64,000 nucleotides of DNA, from contig NZ_JACIGI010000018.1 in assembly GCF_014197795.1 (NCBI RefSeq), positions 1 to 64,000 on the forward strand, read 5' to 3'. The translations under genes and the position numbers were made by a program. Below, piece after piece: positions 56,294 through 64,000 of the stretch (positions within the stretch are counted from its first letter, which is position 1; each line of letters begins with the position of its first letter). The notes below the pieces were generated by a model. The model searched no databases, was not told the DNA's origin, and saw only the letters and a program-made list of their open reading frames with translations. The DNA comes from Roseospira goensis. GTDB lineage: Bacteria > Pseudomonadota > Alphaproteobacteria > Rhodospirillales > Rhodospirillaceae.

Positions 56294-57079
56294 ATGCTGC
56301 TGGCCATTGATTGCGGCAACACCAACACCGTCTTTGCCGTCTACGACGGCGATGACAAGCGGTGCGAGTGGCGCGCCGCCAGCAAATCCGGCCGCACCGC
56401 CGACGAAATGGGTGTGTGGCTGAACCAGCTCATGGCGATGAAGCACCTGGAGCCGGAGGCCATCACCGAGGCCATCATCGCGTCCGTGGTTCCGGCGGCG
56501 GTGTATGACCTTCGCCTGTTGTGCCATCAGTACTTCGGGGCGCCGCCGCTGGTGGTGGGCGAGCCCGACGTGGACCTGGGCCTTCAGGTGCTGATCGACC
56601 GGCCCGAGGAGGTCGGCGCCGACCGACTCGTGAACGCCGTCGCGGCGCATCGGACGTATCGGGGGCCGCTGATCGTGCTGGACTTCGGCACCGCGACAAC
56701 ATTTGATGTGGTGGATGCCGACGGCAACTACCGCGGCGGCGTGATCGCCCCCGGGGTCAACCTCTCGCTTGAGGCGTTGCACATGGCGGCGGCGCAGCTT
56801 CCGCGGGTGGCGATCGGGCGACCCAAGACGGTGATCGGCAAGGCGACCGTGCCGGCGATGCGCTCCGGCATCTATCTCGGCTATGTTTCGATGATCGAGG
56901 GCCTGACGCGCCGCATCCAGGATGAGTTCGGCGCGCCGATGACGGTGGTGGCGACGGGGGGACTGGCATCCCTCTTTACCGAGGCCACCGATGTCATCCA
57001 TCATCTCGACAACGACCTGACCCTGCGGGGTCTTCTGGAGATTCACCGCCGCAACGCGGCGCACCGCATGCACCCATAG
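56294..57079 (+). CDS. coaX: Type III pantothenate kinase
   Basis: Phosphorylates pantothenate in CoA synthesis. ASKHA-fold blocks: [19 protein letters not shown] at the start (phosphate loop), [20 protein letters not shown] near residue 108, [20 protein letters not shown] near 132 and [10 protein letters not shown] near 222. Length of 261 is standard. The gene stop lies inside the first copy of a 17-bp tandem repeat. The position between birA and rnj is usual in alphaproteobacteria. Confidence 0.95.
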   Translation: MLLAIDCGNTNTVFAVYDGDDKRCEWRAASKSGRTADEMGVWLNQLMAMKHLEPEAITEAIIASVVPAAVYDLRLLCHQYFGAPPLVVGEPDVDLGLQVLIDRPEEVGADRLVNAVAAHRTYRGPLIVLDFGTATTFDVVDADGNYRGGVIAPGVNLSLEALHMAAAQLPRVAIGRPKTVIGKATVPAMRSGIYLGYVSMIEGLTRRIQDEFGAPMTVVATGGLASLFTEATDVIHHLDNDLTLRGLLEIHRRNAAHRMHP

Positions 57080-57123
57080 CGACACACAACCCATAGGGAC
57101 ACACGACACATAGCGACGCATGT
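57073..57123. repeat. 17-bp tandem repeat, three copies, across the coaX stop
   Basis: CCCATAGCGACACACAA (57073), CCCATAGGGACACACGA (57090) and CACATAGCGACGCATGT (57107), then a degenerate AGGGACCGAGACACGAG. The first copy supplies the coaX stop TAG (57077-57079). The array fills the gap before rnj, whose ribosome site GAGAGGAG follows directly. Confidence 0.85.
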
Positions 57124-57150
57124 AGGGACCGAGACACGAGAGGAGACATC

Positions 57151-58827
57151 ATGACAGACTCGCCCGGCACGGCCGTGCCGGAGGGTGTCGTGTTCGTCCC
57201 CTTGGGCGGGACCGGGGAAATCGGCATGAACCTGAACCTGTATGGGTGTCAGGGGCGATGGCTGATGGTCGACCTCGGGATCACCTTCGGGAACGAGACG
57301 ACGCCGGGCATCGACGTGTTGATGCCCGACCCCGCGTTCATCGAGGACAGGCTGGACGCCCTCGATGGCATCGTCATCACGCATGCCCACGAAGACCACA
57401 TCGGGGCCGTCACCTACCTTTGGCCGTGGCTCCGCAAGCCGATCTACGCCTCGCCGTTCGCCGCCGCCTTCCTGCGCGTCAAGCTGGAGGAGGAGGGGAT
57501 GCTCGGCGAGGTGCCGGTGCACGAGGTGCCGCTGGGATCGCGCTTCCAGGTCGGCGCCTTCGACGTCGAGTTCATCGGCACCACGCATTCGATCCCCGAG
57601 CCGAACGCCCTGGCCATCCGCACGCCCGCCGGGACCATCCTGCACACGGCGGACTGGAAGTTCGATCCGGACCCGCTGATCGGCGGCGCCGCGGACTATG
57701 ACGCCCTGCGCCGGCTCGGCGACGAGGGCGTGCTGGCGATGATCGGCGACAGCACGAACATCTTCAATCCGGGGCACTCCGGGTCGGAGGCGGACGTGCG
57801 CAAGGCGTTGATCGAGGTGATCGGGCGCAACACCACCGGACAGGTGGCGGTGGCCTGCTTCGCCTCCAACGTGGCGCGGCTGGAGAGCATCGCCGTGGCC
57901 GCGCGCGAGAACGGCCGTCACGCCGTGCTGGTCGGCCGCTCGCTGCTGCGCATGAACGAGACCGCGCGCCGCTGCGGCTACCTGGCCGACATTCCGCCGT
58001 TCCTGAGCGAGGACGACGCCGCCGATCTGCCCCGTGACAAGGTTCTGTACCTGTGCACGGGCAGCCAGGGCGAGCCGCGCGCCGCCCTGCCGCGCATCGC
58101 CGGCGGCAGCCACCGCAGCGTCAGCCTGAGCGAGGGCGACACGGTCATCTTCTCGTCGCGCGTCATCCCGGGCAACGAACGCGCCATTTTCGCCATGCAG
58201 AACCGGCTGGTGGAAAGCGGGGTGGAGATCATCACCGCGCGCGACGCGCCGGTGCACGTCTCCGGCCATCCGGCCCGCGAGGAGGTCGAGGAGATGTACC
58301 GCCTGGTGCGGCCGACGGTGGCCGTGCCGGTGCACGGCGAGGCCCTGCACCTGCGCGAGCACGGCCGCATCGCCAAGGCCTGCGGGGTGGAGCATGTGGT
58401 GCTGATCCATGATGGCGACATCCTGCGCCTGGACAGCGTGCCGCCGCGCGTCGTGGATCAGGCGCCGACCGGTCTGCTGGCCCTGGACGGCGACCGTCTC
58501 GTCCCCATGTCCAGTCAGATGCTGCGCGACCGGCGCCGCATGATGAACAACGGGGCCGCGACGGTGACCCTGGTGCTGAACGGCAAGGGCGGGCTGGTGG
58601 CCGCGCCCCTGGTCAGCGCACGCGGTCTGCTGGACCCGGAGGAGGATGCCGAGGACCTTGAGTCGCTGGTGCGTCAGATCCGCTCCGCCGTCGACGGGCT
58701 GGACCGCCGGGCGCTGGACGACGACACCCAGGTCATGGACCGCGCCCGGCGCACGGTGGGCCGCTTCTTCCGGACCAGCCAGAACCGGCGGCCGGTGACC
58801 GATATTCACGTGGTGCGGGTGGGGTGA
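57151..58827 (+). CDS. rnj: Ribonuclease J
   Basis: 558 residues, beta-CASP metallo-beta-lactamase ribonuclease (5'-exo and endo). The metal motif is VITHAHEDHIGAVTYL near residue 72, a second His is in FIGTTHSIPEPNALAI near 150, and Asp in MIGDSTNIFNPGHSGSE near 200. The beta-CASP part has YLCTGSQGEPRAALPRIAGG near 298 and HVSGHPAREEVEEMYRLVRP near 370. The C-terminal domain is short. GAGAGGAG precedes the ATG. RNase J beside coaX is usual in this class. Confidence 0.95.
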   Translation: MTDSPGTAVPEGVVFVPLGGTGEIGMNLNLYGCQGRWLMVDLGITFGNETTPGIDVLMPDPAFIEDRLDALDGIVITHAHEDHIGAVTYLWPWLRKPIYASPFAAAFLRVKLEEEGMLGEVPVHEVPLGSRFQVGAFDVEFIGTTHSIPEPNALAIRTPAGTILHTADWKFDPDPLIGGAADYDALRRLGDEGVLAMIGDSTNIFNPGHSGSEADVRKALIEVIGRNTTGQVAVACFASNVARLESIAVAARENGRHAVLVGRSLLRMNETARRCGYLADIPPFLSEDDAADLPRDKVLYLCTGSQGEPRAALPRIAGGSHRSVSLSEGDTVIFSSRVIPGNERAIFAMQNRLVESGVEIITARDAPVHVSGHPAREEVEEMYRLVRPTVAVPVHGEALHLREHGRIAKACGVEHVVLIHDGDILRLDSVPPRVVDQAPTGLLALDGDRLVPMSSQMLRDRRRMMNNGAATVTLVLNGKGGLVAAPLVSARGLLDPEEDAEDLESLVRQIRSAVDGLDRRALDDDTQVMDRARRTVGRFFRTSQNRRPVTDIHVVRVG

Positions 58828-58892
58828 CGGGTCCCCGCGCCCGAAGCCGTTCCGTCGCAACCCAGGTCATGAGCAGAAAAGGACCCTGAGTG

Positions 58893-59297
58893 ATGATCGG
58901 ACAGTTGAATCACGTTGCCATCGCGGTCCCCGACCTGGAGGCCGCCGCCGCCAACTATCGTGAAACCCTGGGCGCCAAGGTCTCCGATCCGGTGCCCCAG
59001 CCTGATCACGGTGTGACCGTGGTGTTCATCGAACTGCCGAACACCAAGATCGAACTGTTGCATCCGCTTGGCGAGAAGTCCCCGATCCAGGCGTTCCTGG
59101 ACAAGAACCCGTCGGGCGGCATCCACCATGTCTGCTACGAGGTGGAGGACATCCTGACGGCGCGCGACACCCTGAAGGCGCAGGGCAAGCGCGTGCTCGG
59201 CGACGGCGAGCCGAAGATCGGCGCCCACGGCAAGCCGGTGCTGTTCCTGCATCCGAAGGACTTCACCGGTACGCTGGTGGAGCTGGAGCAGGCCTGA
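58893..59297 (+). CDS. mce: Methylmalonyl-CoA epimerase
   Basis: 134 residues, vicinal-oxygen-chelate fold with two repeats. Metal ligands: His in QLNHVAIAVPDLEAAAANYR, Glu/His in ELPNTKIELLHPLGE, His in GGIHHVCYEVEDI and Glu in GTLVELEQA. It converts the (S) and (R) forms of methylmalonyl-CoA in propionate metabolism. The start is ATG 58893, just after GTG 58890, with AAAGGA upstream. It usually ends the nuo-birA-coaX-rnj-mce run in alphaproteobacteria. Confidence 0.93.
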   Translation: MIGQLNHVAIAVPDLEAAAANYRETLGAKVSDPVPQPDHGVTVVFIELPNTKIELLHPLGEKSPIQAFLDKNPSGGIHHVCYEVEDILTARDTLKAQGKRVLGDGEPKIGAHGKPVLFLHPKDFTGTLVELEQA

Positions 59298-59333
59298 CCC
59301 GGCGAGGTATGAGGAAGTCCGGGAGGCCGCGCC

Positions 59334-59879
59334 ATGAACTGGTACTGCGACGTGGCCCCCGGGCATCCGCTGCATGGCCCCTACCATGACACCGAGTACG
59401 GCGTCCCGGTCACGGACGAGACCGTGCTGTTCGAACGGCTGTGCCTGGAGGTCTTCCAGGCCGGCCTGTCGTGGCTGCTGGTGCTCAAGAAGCGCCCGGC
59501 GCTCAACGCCGCCTTCGACGGCTTCGTCGTGGACCGGGTGGCGGCCTTCGACGACGCCGACCGCGCCCGCCTGCTGGCCGACGCCGGCATCATCCGCAAC
59601 CGCCGCAAGATCGACGCCGTGATCGAGAACGCGCGCCGGGTCCAGGCCCTGCGCGACAGCCATGGCGGCTTCGCGGCCTGGATCGCGGCCCATCATCCGC
59701 GAGACCTGGCGGCGTGGGTCAAGCTGTTCCGGGCCACCTTTCGGTTCGCGGGACCGGAGGTGGTCAACGAGTTCCTGATGAGCATCGGGATCCTGCCCGG
59801 GGCGCACCGCGACGACTGTCCGGTGCAGGGCCGCATCCTGGCGCAGGCGCCGCCGTGGTCGCGCGTTGGATCCGGATGA
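59334..59879 (+). CDS. tag: DNA-3-methyladenine glycosylase I
   Basis: 181 residues, base excision enzyme that removes 3-methyladenine. The zinc ligands of the TAG family are present: Cys5 in NWYCDV, His18 in YHDTEYGVP, and His and Cys in GAHRDDCP near 162-166. The active-site Glu is in LCLEVFQAGLSWLLVLKKR, and the helix-hairpin region in IIRNRRKIDAVIENAR. It follows mce after 36 bases and seems to join the end of the operon; the gene is not a usual member of this run, so local rearrangement is possible. Confidence 0.93.
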   Translation: MNWYCDVAPGHPLHGPYHDTEYGVPVTDETVLFERLCLEVFQAGLSWLLVLKKRPALNAAFDGFVVDRVAAFDDADRARLLADAGIIRNRRKIDAVIENARRVQALRDSHGGFAAWIAAHHPRDLAAWVKLFRATFRFAGPEVVNEFLMSIGILPGAHRDDCPVQGRILAQAPPWSRVGSG

Positions 59880-60181
59880 CGGTCGGTCGAACCAAAGGAA
59901 AGCGTCGGCGCCGCGCAGACGCGGCCCCGTTGTCGCGTATTGACCCATAGAAGACCGCAAAAATAGAGCGGGCCGGCGAGTTGGTTTGGCGATGAAGAGG
60001 GGCCGTTCTCGCCTCCCAGTCGCCAATCCTACTCCGTTCGATACGGGAAACGGCACTTTCGGATCGTCCCGACCCTTGGCACTATGCCGAATGAACCCGC
60101 CCCATGCCGTGGCGAGCGGGCTTGGCTGCGTGGTATCCTCTGAGAAAGATTGGGGGGGTCAGTCGGCGTGGGAGCGGATGG
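59880..60181. other. Intergenic region before the diguanylate cyclase gene
   Basis: 302 bases, with an AT-richer part near 59940-60060. A weak promoter pair, TTGACC (59940-59945) and ATAGAG (59963-59968) at 17-base spacing, faces the cyclase gene. No T-run terminator for tag is visible and no RNA gene is recognised. Confidence 0.4.
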
Positions 60182-61978
60182 ATGGATGCCGTGTTCGCAG
60201 AGACGGACGTGCTGGATCCGACAGGACCCATCGAGATCGCGCCGCGCATCTGGTGGGTGGGCCACTATCTTGAGGGCGATCCGTTCCAGTGTCATGTCTA
60301 CCTGATCGAACACGGCGATCAGTCGGTCTTGTTCGATCCGGGCTCCGCGCTGACCTTCCGGCACACGCTGCGCAAGATCGAGGCGGTCACCCCGCTGTCC
60401 AACATCCGCTACTTCGTCTGCCACCACCAGGACCCCGACATCACCGGGGCGTTGCCGCTGATCGACCAGATCGTGTGCCGGCCGGACGCGGTGCTGGTGT
60501 GCCACTGGCGGGCCAAGGCGCTGATCCGGCATTACGGGCTGGAGCTGCCGTTCTGGCTCATCGAGGACCATGAGTGGACGCTGGACCTGGGCGGGCGCCG
60601 GCTGCGCTTCATCTTCACCCCCTATGCGCATTTCCCGGGCGCCTTCGTCACCTTCGACGAGGCCAGCGGCATCCTGTTCTCCAGCGACCTGTTCGGCGGC
60701 TTCACCAAGGGGTTTTCGCTGTTTGCCAAGGACCGCGGCTATTTCGAGAACCTGCGGCCGTTCCATGAGCACTACATGCCCAGCCGGGACGTGCTGCAGT
60801 ACGCGCTGACGGCCATCAATGCCTGGCCGGTGCGGATGATCGCGCCCCAGCACGGCTCCATCATCCCGGAGTCCCTGGTCGCGTTCATGATCGAGCAGCT
60901 CATGAACCTGGACTGCGGCCTGTTCCTGATGTCGCGGCAGAACACGGATCTTAAGCGCCTGATGACCCTGAACCAGGCGCTGAAGAGCATTACCCAGACC
61001 ATGATCCTGTACCGGGACTTCCAGGACATCGCCCACAATCTCCTGGGCATCGTACAGGAGCTGCTGCCGGCCTTGTCGCTGGAGTTCTACGCCCGCACGC
61101 AGGAGGGCCGGTGGCTGCACCTGTCCCCGGACAACCGCTATCGCGGCCGCCTGTCGGACACGCTGCCCCGGAGCATCGCGGATGCCTTTACGCGGGCCGA
61201 ACGGGCCGACGCCGCTGGTGAGCATCCCGCGTTCCTGACGCTGTCGGAGGCCGAACGCGACCGCCCGACCATCGCGGTGCCGATGGCATCGCCGGGGACC
61301 GGCGCCCTCGAATCCATGGCCGTGGTCACCCTGGCGGAGGCGGTCGGGCACACCGACGACACGGAAGACGTGATCGCCCAGATGGTGACGCCGTTGCAGG
61401 TAGCGGTCGAGCGCGAGACCATCTACCGCACCCTCGACATGGAGCGGCAGCGCTTCTACGAAACCTCGATCCGCGATCCCCTGACCAACCTGTTCACCCG
61501 CTTCTACATGCAGGAGACCGTGGCCCGCCTGATGGGGATCCACGACCGCAATCCCGATGCGGCCATCGGTCTTGTCATGCTGGACGTCGACCACTTCAAG
61601 CAGGTCAACGACACCTACGGGCATGCCCAGGGCGACGTGGTCCTGAAGGCGGTTGCGGACTGCCTGATGCACGATGTGCGGCCCGGGGATCTGCCGGTGC
61701 GGCTGGGCGGGGAGGAGTTCGCGGTGTTCGTGGTGGGCACCACCCTGGCGCGGGTCGGGGATGTGGCGGAGCGGCTGCGCCGGCGTGTCGCCGCCCTGCA
61801 GTTCGACGGACCGATGGCCAATAGGACGGTGACCGCAAGCTTCGGCGTGGCCCTCAGGCATCAGGGCGAACGCCTGGAAAGCCTGATCGAGCGCGCCGAC
61901 CGGGCACTGTACGACGCCAAGGACGGCGGACGCAACCGCGTCTGCTTCGATCAGGCGGAGATGGCCGCGGTCGGCTGA
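60182..61978 (+). CDS. Diguanylate cyclase with N-terminal diiron-type metallo-beta-lactamase sensor domain
   Basis: 598 residues. Residues ~18-270 form a metallo-beta-lactamase fold of the flavodiiron/ODP kind: ligand set His82, Asp84 and Asp86 in CHHQDPDITG, His150 in TPYAHFPGAF, Asp169 in FSSDLFGGF and His224 in IAPQHGSII. There is no flavodoxin part. A middle region (~270-440), perhaps GAF-like, leads to GGDEF: RLGGEEFAVF (GGEEF at 509-513) with an RxxD inhibitory site (RPGD, 500-503) five residues before it. So it should make c-di-GMP under product feedback, with oxygen, NO or redox input by analogy to ODP sensors. ATG 60182 has GGGAGCGG upstream. Confidence 0.88.
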   Translation: MDAVFAETDVLDPTGPIEIAPRIWWVGHYLEGDPFQCHVYLIEHGDQSVLFDPGSALTFRHTLRKIEAVTPLSNIRYFVCHHQDPDITGALPLIDQIVCRPDAVLVCHWRAKALIRHYGLELPFWLIEDHEWTLDLGGRRLRFIFTPYAHFPGAFVTFDEASGILFSSDLFGGFTKGFSLFAKDRGYFENLRPFHEHYMPSRDVLQYALTAINAWPVRMIAPQHGSIIPESLVAFMIEQLMNLDCGLFLMSRQNTDLKRLMTLNQALKSITQTMILYRDFQDIAHNLLGIVQELLPALSLEFYARTQEGRWLHLSPDNRYRGRLSDTLPRSIADAFTRAERADAAGEHPAFLTLSEAERDRPTIAVPMASPGTGALESMAVVTLAEAVGHTDDTEDVIAQMVTPLQVAVERETIYRTLDMERQRFYETSIRDPLTNLFTRFYMQETVARLMGIHDRNPDAAIGLVMLDVDHFKQVNDTYGHAQGDVVLKAVADCLMHDVRPGDLPVRLGGEEFAVFVVGTTLARVGDVAERLRRRVAALQFDGPMANRTVTASFGVALRHQGERLESLIERADRALYDAKDGGRNRVCFDQAEMAAVG

Positions 61979-61996
61979 CGGTGGCTTCGGTTGGTG

Positions 61997-62021
61997 GGCG
62001 CCGCCCTGCGGGCGCGGCGCC
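61997..62021. terminator. Hairpin between the convergent cyclase and feoB genes
   Basis: GGCGCCGC (61997-62004) and GCGGCGCC (62014-62021) form a perfect 8-bp stem with a 9-base loop, 18 bases after the cyclase stop and 12 bases after the feoB stop. It may serve both strands, though neither side has a T-run. Confidence 0.35.
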
Positions 62022-62032
62022 GCCTCGTCCGT

Positions 62033-64000
62033 TCAGTCCGCCGTGCTGCCGGAGCGCGCCCGATAGCCCGGACGCGGCAGGCTGCGCCCCACCGGCCGCC
62101 GCAACAGCCCGGCGGCCACCAACGCCCCCAGCGCCAGCAGATAGACCCCCGTCATCGTCTCCAGTCCGGTGAGGTCCAGGGCCGCGCCGGTCGAATAGGC
62201 CGCGCTGGCGACCGCGAACGCCAGCAGGGTCGGGAACAGCACCGAGAACACCGTCCACGCGGTCGAGCCGGTCTGGGTGCGGATCACGATCACCGTGGCC
62301 ATGCACGGCGGGTACAGCGCGAAGAACAGCAGCACCGCCATGCCGGTCAGGGCGGTGAACCCCGCCGCCGCCTGCTCGGCGGCCATGCGCGCCTCCAGGG
62401 TGCGGTTCTCGCCCTCGTTCTGGTCGAACAGCACGCCCAGGGTGGCGACGCTGTTCTCGCGCGCCGTGAACGAACTGAGCAGGGCCACATTGATCTTCCA
62501 GTCGAAACCGGCGTACTGCGTGACCGGCTCCAGCGCGGCACCGAGCTGGCCGAGCACGCTGTTCAGCAGGCGCGCGTTGCGCATGTCCTCGCGCAGGTCC
62601 TCCCGCGTCGCCGCCAGGCGGTCGAGCGCGGCCGCCGCCGTCCGTGCTGTCGGGTCGTCGCCCGGCACCAGGAACGGCGCCAGGTCGGGGTGGCGGGCCC
62701 GCACCCGGGCGTCCAGCCGGGCCAGGGCGGCGGGGTCGCCGGCGGCGGCGGCGCGGTCGGCTTGCACGTCGACATGCAGGGTCACCAGGCGGGTCAGGCT
62801 GTCCTGGTCGGCCACCGTCCGGGCCAGCGCCGTGTCGGCGAGGCCGGCGCGGAAGGCGGCGATGGCGGCCTCGCCGCGGGCGTGATAGTCCGCCTGACGC
62901 TCCGGCGGCAGCCCGGGGAACTGCAACAGCACATAGACTACGGTGGCGACCGCGATCACCACCGTGCCCACCTTCTTGATGTACAGCCAGGTGCGGTCCA
63001 GCGCGCGGCGCAGCACGCCGGTCACGGTCGGCAAGTGATAGTGCGGCAGCTCCATCACGAAGGGCGCCGTCTCCATGTTGCGCAGCACCGACACCGACAG
63101 CAGCTTGGCCACCAGCAGGGCGAAGATCACCGTGATGGTGGCCAGGTAGAACAGCACCAGACCCTTGGTCTCGGCGAAGTAGATGTTCACGAACAGCGTA
63201 TAGAGCGGCACCTTGGCCAGGCAGTTCATGAACGGCACGGTCAGGATGGTCGCCATGCGTGCGCGCTGGTCCGGGATGCCCTTGGTCGCCATCACCCCCG
63301 GCACGGCACAGCCGCCGGCGAAGACGCCGGCCAGGATGTAGGGCAGCGTCGACTGTCCGTGCAGCCCGAAGCGGTGCAGGATGCGGTCCAGGATGAAGGC
63401 GATGCGGGCCATGTAGCCGCTGTCTTCCAGGATCGCGATGAGCGCGAACAGGATCAGGAAGATCGGCACGTAGTTCAGCAGGGCGTTGGCGGAGTCGAGC
63501 AGCCATAGGCCCATCGAGCGTGGCAACGGATCATGCAGGAAGCCGGCCGCCGGCAACCAGTCGGCGGCCAGGTCGCGCACCCCGGCCAGCACCGGCCAGG
63601 TGACGTCGGCCAAGCGCATGCCCTGGACGATCGACAGTTCGTAGATGATCCAGATGGTCAGGACCAGGAAGGCCGGCGCCAGCCACCGGTTGAGCAGGAA
63701 GCGGTCGATCCGTTCGGTGATCGGAACCCGGCCGGTGTCTGCGCGCTGCACCGCCGTCGCCAGGATGTCGCCGGCCAGGTCGTCGCGGCAGGCGGCGGCC
63801 TGGTCCGACGGCGACAGACCCTTGCGGGCCTGGAACGCCGCGGCGGCACGCTCGGCGCTGTCCAGAAGCCCGTGGGGGTGGGCGACATGCGCGGTCAGGA
63901 AGCGTTCGGCCTCGCTGTCGCCCTCCAGCAGCTTGACCGCCAGCCAGCGGGCGGACACGCGCGCGTGCAACGCCGGCTCGGCGGCGAGACTGGCCTGGAG
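62033..64000 (-). CDS. feoB: Ferrous iron transporter FeoB, C-terminal part (runs off the window)
   Basis: 655 residues are visible; the N-terminal G-domain lies beyond the right edge. The visible part starts in the linker after the GTPase (AADRI-type helical domain, ~1-100). The membrane domain follows with the two Gate motifs: YVPIFLILFALIAILEDSGY with GYMARIAFILDRILHRFGLH, GVFAGGCAVPGVMATKGI holding the conserved Cys, and VPFMNCLAKVPLYTLFV. A ~170-residue periplasmic insertion (around 360-530) is charged and helical. The gene imports Fe(II). It is convergent with the diguanylate cyclase gene, 54 bases apart. Whether feoA precedes it cannot be seen. Confidence 0.93.
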   Translation of the reverse strand, partial: LQASLAAEPALHARVSARWLAVKLLEGDSEAERFLTAHVAHPHGLLDSAERAAAAFQARKGLSPSDQAAACRDDLAGDILATAVQRADTGRVPITERIDRFLLNRWLAPAFLVLTIWIIYELSIVQGMRLADVTWPVLAGVRDLAADWLPAAGFLHDPLPRSMGLWLLDSANALLNYVPIFLILFALIAILEDSGYMARIAFILDRILHRFGLHGQSTLPYILAGVFAGGCAVPGVMATKGIPDQRARMATILTVPFMNCLAKVPLYTLFVNIYFAETKGLVLFYLATITVIFALLVAKLLSVSVLRNMETAPFVMELPHYHLPTVTGVLRRALDRTWLYIKKVGTVVIAVATVVYVLLQFPGLPPERQADYHARGEAAIAAFRAGLADTALARTVADQDSLTRLVTLHVDVQADRAAAAGDPAALARLDARVRARHPDLAPFLVPGDDPTARTAAAALDRLAATREDLREDMRNARLLNSVLGQLGAALEPVTQYAGFDWKINVALLSSFTARENSVATLGVLFDQNEGENRTLEARMAAEQAAAGFTALTGMAVLLFFALYPPCMATVIVIRTQTGSTAWTVFSVLFPTLLAFAVASAAYSTGAALDLTGLETMTGVYLLALGALVAAGLLRRPVGRSLPRPGYRARSGSTAD

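Overview
The window comes from a very GC-rich alphaproteobacterium, most likely in the Rhodospirillales. The grounds are the compact nuoABCDEFGHIJKLMN operon running into birA, coaX, rnj and a methylmalonyl-CoA epimerase gene, the gpmI-envC-ctpA-divergent polysaccharide deacetylase-rppH block, ThyX as thymidylate synthase, and iorAB. This is judged from gene content and order; no database search was possible. I found no rRNA, tRNA, CRISPR array or prophage. The only mobile DNA seen is a transposase tail at the left edge.

Layout. 1-2.7 kb: transposase tail, then ftsK (minus). 2.9-7 kb: an unknown membrane-anchored protein, a UbiH/COQ6-type monooxygenase, NAD kinase overlapping an AbrB-family membrane protein. 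7-9 kb: an Rpn-family nuclease with a probable internal short product, divergent from thyX. 9-18 kb (minus): DsbA-like isomerase, aspartoacylase-like hydrolase, rppH, polysaccharide deacetylase, ctpA, envC and gpmI, several with overlapping stops and starts. 18.3-23.6 kb (plus): methyltransferase, iorAB, and two small adjacent proteins that align with each other without gaps, closed by a strong terminator. 23.7-27.5 kb (minus): EVE protein, two YciI paralogs, gpsA, a membrane protein, phoH. 28-39.8 kb (plus): alpha-glucan/trehalose cluster (extra GH13 protein, GlgE, TreS-maltokinase fusion, GlgX, MalQ). 40.3-59.9 kb (plus): complex I operon, then birA, coaX, RNase J, epimerase and tag. 60.2-64 kb: a diguanylate cyclase with a diiron-type metallo-beta-lactamase sensor domain, convergent with a feoB that runs off the right edge.

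How the genes work together. TreS turns trehalose into maltose, its maltokinase part phosphorylates maltose, GlgE builds alpha-glucan from maltose-1-phosphate, and GlgX and MalQ break down and rearrange the glucan; glgB is not in the window. The nuo genes encode a complete 14-subunit complex I. EnvC, CtpA and FtsK belong to cell division and envelope processing. The cyclase next to feoB suggests a link between oxygen or iron state and c-di-GMP.

The items most worth a second look are the in-frame short ORF inside the Rpn gene, the diiron-sensor cyclase, the paired small paralogs with a hairpin-rich leader, the 134-bp palindromic element before glgX, the 20-codon ORF coupled to nuoJ, and several 13-17 bp tandem repeats in gene gaps.
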